From the NCBI GenBank assembly GCA_937920725.1, contig CALEUW010000030.1, positions 62,001-126,000 on the forward strand: a stretch of 64,000 nt of DNA, written 5' to 3'. The first letter of the stretch is position 1. Each line of letters starts with the position of its first letter. The stretch comes from UMGS1601 sp900553335 (lineage in GTDB: Bacteria; Bacillota; Clostridia; Oscillospirales; Ruminococcaceae). Made by a program: the position numbers and the translations under genes. Of the stretch, positions 61,679-64,000 are shown piece after piece. The notes beneath the pieces were generated by a model. The model searched no databases. It had not been told where the DNA came from and saw nothing but the letters and a program-made list of their open reading frames with translations.

Positions 61679-64000
61679 ATGAATTTATTCGCACATTTAA
61701 CAAATAAGAGCGGAATACGGGAAGAGCAGAGCCTAATAGCACATTGTATTCAAACAGCAGAATATGCTTCTGCGTGCGTGGAAAATATAGGATTCTATCA
61801 TATGGCATATTTGGCGGGGCTGCTGCATGATATGGGAAAAGCTACAAAGAAATATAATGATTATTTGGAAGCTGCTTTTGCTGGAGAGTCAGTAGTGCGT
61901 GGCTCCGTGAACCATACGTTTGCAGGGACCATATATATTCTGGAGAATTTTCACAACAAATCCACATCGCCAATGGACAAACTGACAGCAGAAATTATAA
62001 GCTATGCGATAGGTGCCCATCATGGCTTATTTGATTGTGTTGATTTTGAAGGAAAAAATGGATTTTTATATAGGATGCAAAAGGATAAAGCGGAATTGTG
62101 TTATGAAGAAGCTCAATATAATTTCTTGCAACAGGTAGCAGATAAGAAGGAAATTGAACTTTTGTTTCGAAAAGCAACAGAAGAATTTCAAACATTATAT
62201 AAGAAATTCAAGATCAATTTGGAGGGAAAAAAACAAAAGGTTTTCTTTCAAATCGGTTTGCTTGCAAGGCTTTTGCTTTCGTGTGTCATTTATGGAGACA
62301 GGCGGGATACGGCAGAATTCATGGAGGGGATTACTTTTCTGAAAGAGAAGCCTGTTTCGTGGTTAGCCGAAAAGGAATATCTGGAACTAAAACTTTCGCA
62401 ATTTGACAGAACTTCCGCAATAAATCAGGTCCGCAGTAAAATATCAGATCAATGTTTAAAAACTGCCGAAAGACCGGTTGGTATCTATAGGCTGAATGTA
62501 CCGACAGGTGCAGGAAAAACACTTTGTGCGTTGAGGTATTCCCTCGCTCATGCAGAAATGTTTCATAAAAAAAGAATTATTTTTATTATCCCCCTTTTAA
62601 GTGTGTTGGAACAAAATGCAAAGGTTATACGGGAATTTGTGCAGGATGAAAGTCTGATTTTAGAACATCATTCGAATGTGATCAGTGAAAAAGAATTCGG
62701 GGGTGATAATGCGGAATTGGATGAGTATGAGATCTTAACAGAAAATTGGGAATCGCCGATAGTTATATCTACATTGGTACAATTTTTAAATATCCTGTTT
62801 ACACATAAGACTTCTGCGATCGGAAGAATGCGCGCACTTTGTGATAGTGTGATTATAATTGATGAAGTGCAGTCCATTCCGAAAAAGACGATCGCAATGT
62901 TTAATATGGCGATTAATTTTTTGAGCACCTACTGCAATGCAACCATAGTATTATCCTCAGCAACACAACCTTGTCTGGAAAAACTGGATTGGCCTGTAAG
63001 GTTTGCAAACCGACCGGATATGGTAAAACTTGATGAAAAGCAGATGGAAGTATTTGAGAGAGCGGATATCACAGACCGGACAGATCCATATGGTATGGAT
63101 CTGTCAATGTGGGTAGATTTTTGCCATTCATTGATGGAGGAGCGGGAATCCCTGCTGGTGATCTGTAATACAAAGAGAGAAGCTCGTGAACTATTTAAGC
63201 AGATGACAAAAATCTCAGAAGCAGAGGGTTGGTATATTTGCCATCTGTCCACTGCTATGTGTCAAAATCATAGGGTGAAGGTGCTGGAAGAATTGCAGAG
63301 TAAACTGGTAGCTTTGCAGGATAATTTAAAAAAAGATCGAAAAACTAAAAAAATCATCTGTATTTCAACTCAGTTAGTAGAGGCAGGAGTAGATTTCTCG
63401 TTTGATTGTGTTGTACGTGTGCTGGCAGGTATTGATAATCTGGCACAGGCAGCGGGTCGGTGTAATCGAAGTAATGAATATGGACGTAAAGGGCGAGTGT
63501 ATCTGATAAAGCTGAAGGATGAAAATTTGAGCATGCTGAAAGAAATTGCAGATGCACAAAATAGTACACAGAAGGTACTGATCAGAGCAAAGCAAATGAA
63601 AGATATGACATTGACCGGAGAATTTGCCACACAGATTTTTTACAATAATCTGTATCAGGGGAAAGAAATGAAAAGTCAGATCAAGTATCCGATAGAAGAT
63701 TGCAAAAGTGTGCTTTATCTGACCAATCTGCTGGGAAATGATAATCCGTATGCAAAAAAAGATGAAGCCTTTTTTCTGTGTCAGCCGTTTAAGTCAATTG
63801 GAAAAAGGTTTAAGGTCTTTGAAGACCAGACATTTGATGTTCTGGTGCCGTATGGTAACGGAGTCGGTTTGATAGAGGAACTGAGAAAAGCGGAGGGGAT
63901 GAGCCTTCTCATCCCTTCGATGAAGAATCTTGTGAAGCAGGCGAAAGGATATACGATCAGCATTTATAAATGGCAGAAAGACAAGCTTTGGGAGGAGGGA
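61679..64000 (+). CDS. cas3: CRISPR-associated helicase/nuclease Cas3, 3'-partial
   Basis: First 774 codons of an uninterrupted frame running off the window. It degrades target DNA recruited by a type I Cascade complex. N-terminal HD nuclease: His22, His50-Asp51 (LLHDMGK), and GAHHG. SF2 helicase: Walker A PTGAGKT (275-281), DEVQ (395-398) for motif II, SSAT (426-429) for motif III, TQLVEAGVDFS for motif V, and QAAGRCNR (590-597) for motif VI. ATG 61679 follows GAGAGG. CTG-rich leucine codons differ from the housekeeping genes, suggesting transfer. Subtype (I-C or another) needs the downstream genes. Confidence 0.93.
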   Translation, partial: MNLFAHLTNKSGIREEQSLIAHCIQTAEYASACVENIGFYHMAYLAGLLHDMGKATKKYNDYLEAAFAGESVVRGSVNHTFAGTIYILENFHNKSTSPMDKLTAEIISYAIGAHHGLFDCVDFEGKNGFLYRMQKDKAELCYEEAQYNFLQQVADKKEIELLFRKATEEFQTLYKKFKINLEGKKQKVFFQIGLLARLLLSCVIYGDRRDTAEFMEGITFLKEKPVSWLAEKEYLELKLSQFDRTSAINQVRSKISDQCLKTAERPVGIYRLNVPTGAGKTLCALRYSLAHAEMFHKKRIIFIIPLLSVLEQNAKVIREFVQDESLILEHHSNVISEKEFGGDNAELDEYEILTENWESPIVISTLVQFLNILFTHKTSAIGRMRALCDSVIIIDEVQSIPKKTIAMFNMAINFLSTYCNATIVLSSATQPCLEKLDWPVRFANRPDMVKLDEKQMEVFERADITDRTDPYGMDLSMWVDFCHSLMEERESLLVICNTKREARELFKQMTKISEAEGWYICHLSTAMCQNHRVKVLEELQSKLVALQDNLKKDRKTKKIICISTQLVEAGVDFSFDCVVRVLAGIDNLAQAAGRCNRSNEYGRKGRVYLIKLKDENLSMLKEIADAQNSTQKVLIRAKQMKDMTLTGEFATQIFYNNLYQGKEMKSQIKYPIEDCKSVLYLTNLLGNDNPYAKKDEAFFLCQPFKSIGKRFKVFEDQTFDVLVPYGNGVGLIEELRKAEGMSLLIPSMKNLVKQAKGYTISIYKWQKDKLWEEG

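Noticed and set aside
61551..61808. Minus-strand frames opposite cas3
   Set aside because: They are antisense shadows of an intact 774-codon frame with clear Cas3 motifs.
1..64000. CRISPR array, tRNA, rRNA, insertion sequence
   Set aside because: I looked for regular direct repeats with spacers, cloverleaf-like patterns and transposase motifs and saw none; an array may lie beyond 64000.

Overview
The window looks like a chromosomal segment of a low-GC, anaerobic, fibre-degrading Firmicute of the Ruminococcus (Oscillospiraceae/Ruminococcaceae) type. Evidence: a secreted GH5 glucanase ending in a duplicated dockerin, which implies a cellulosome; strong AGGAGG ribosome-binding sites; classic sigma-A promoters with 16-18 nt spacers; many intrinsic terminators; a T-box leader; and lone Clostridia-type housekeeping genes. 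No rRNA, tRNA, transposase or CRISPR array was seen.

Layout. 0-8.9 kb: 3' end of a diguanylate cyclase gene, a DUF4430-like lipoprotein, the GH5-dockerin enzyme, typA/bipA and a cyclophilin lipoprotein. 8.9-13.1 kb: gapA (-), a decayed stretch with two gene remnants, a DUF2441-type gene and uvrC (-). 13.2-20.3 kb: an ArsB/NhaD-type permease with a cytidylate-kinase-like protein, fhs, then tsaE-tsaB-proB-proA. 20.3-22.7 kb: a sulfur locus, with an Rrf2 regulator divergent from a metY/cysK-type gene whose leader carries a palindromic operator and a 20-codon peptide. 22.7-30.2 kb: nadA, a Mrp/NBP35 ATPase, a DUF1015-type protein, a DtxR-like regulator, galE, a 44-residue Cys/Gly-rich membrane peptide and a ClpC-like unfoldase. 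30.5-33.4 kb: a YtrA-type GntR/lipoprotein/ABC operon (-). 33.7-37.9 kb: a surface protein, asnB and a MATE transporter (all -). 38-42 kb: a membrane protein, then csoR-copA with a textbook Cu(I) operator. 42-47.6 kb: an orphan AgrC-like kinase divergent from a small leader RNA and a heterodimeric ABC exporter. 47.7-52.6 kb: a Cys-rich protein with a sigma-K-like promoter, a mazF-type toxin without antitoxin, then a cysteine T-box, cysE, cysS and a degenerate cyclophilin. 52.6-59 kb: an ANTAR-like attenuator followed by gltB-gltD. 59-64 kb: an accessory end, with an Lsa-type ABC-F resistance gene and its leader peptide, gene remnants, and the first 774 codons of an intact cas3 that runs off the window.

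Connections. Sulfur and nitrogen assimilation are prominent (MetY, CysE, CysS, GltBD, ProBA, AsnB), and their leaders show four different control designs: Rrf2 operator plus leader peptide, T-box, ANTAR-like hairpin/terminator, and intrinsic terminators. A dispersed structured repeat (about 80-120 bp) occurs four times in both orientations next to unrelated genes, so it is more likely a mobile or palindromic intergenic element than a riboswitch.

The most notable items are the cas3 edge of a type I CRISPR-Cas locus, the CopA-CopZ fusion with an internal start, the gltB attenuator, the metY leader, the dispersed repeat, a poly-C tract in the AgrC-like kinase, and the 44-residue Cys/Gly peptide. 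Assignments rest on motif recognition by eye; no database search was run.
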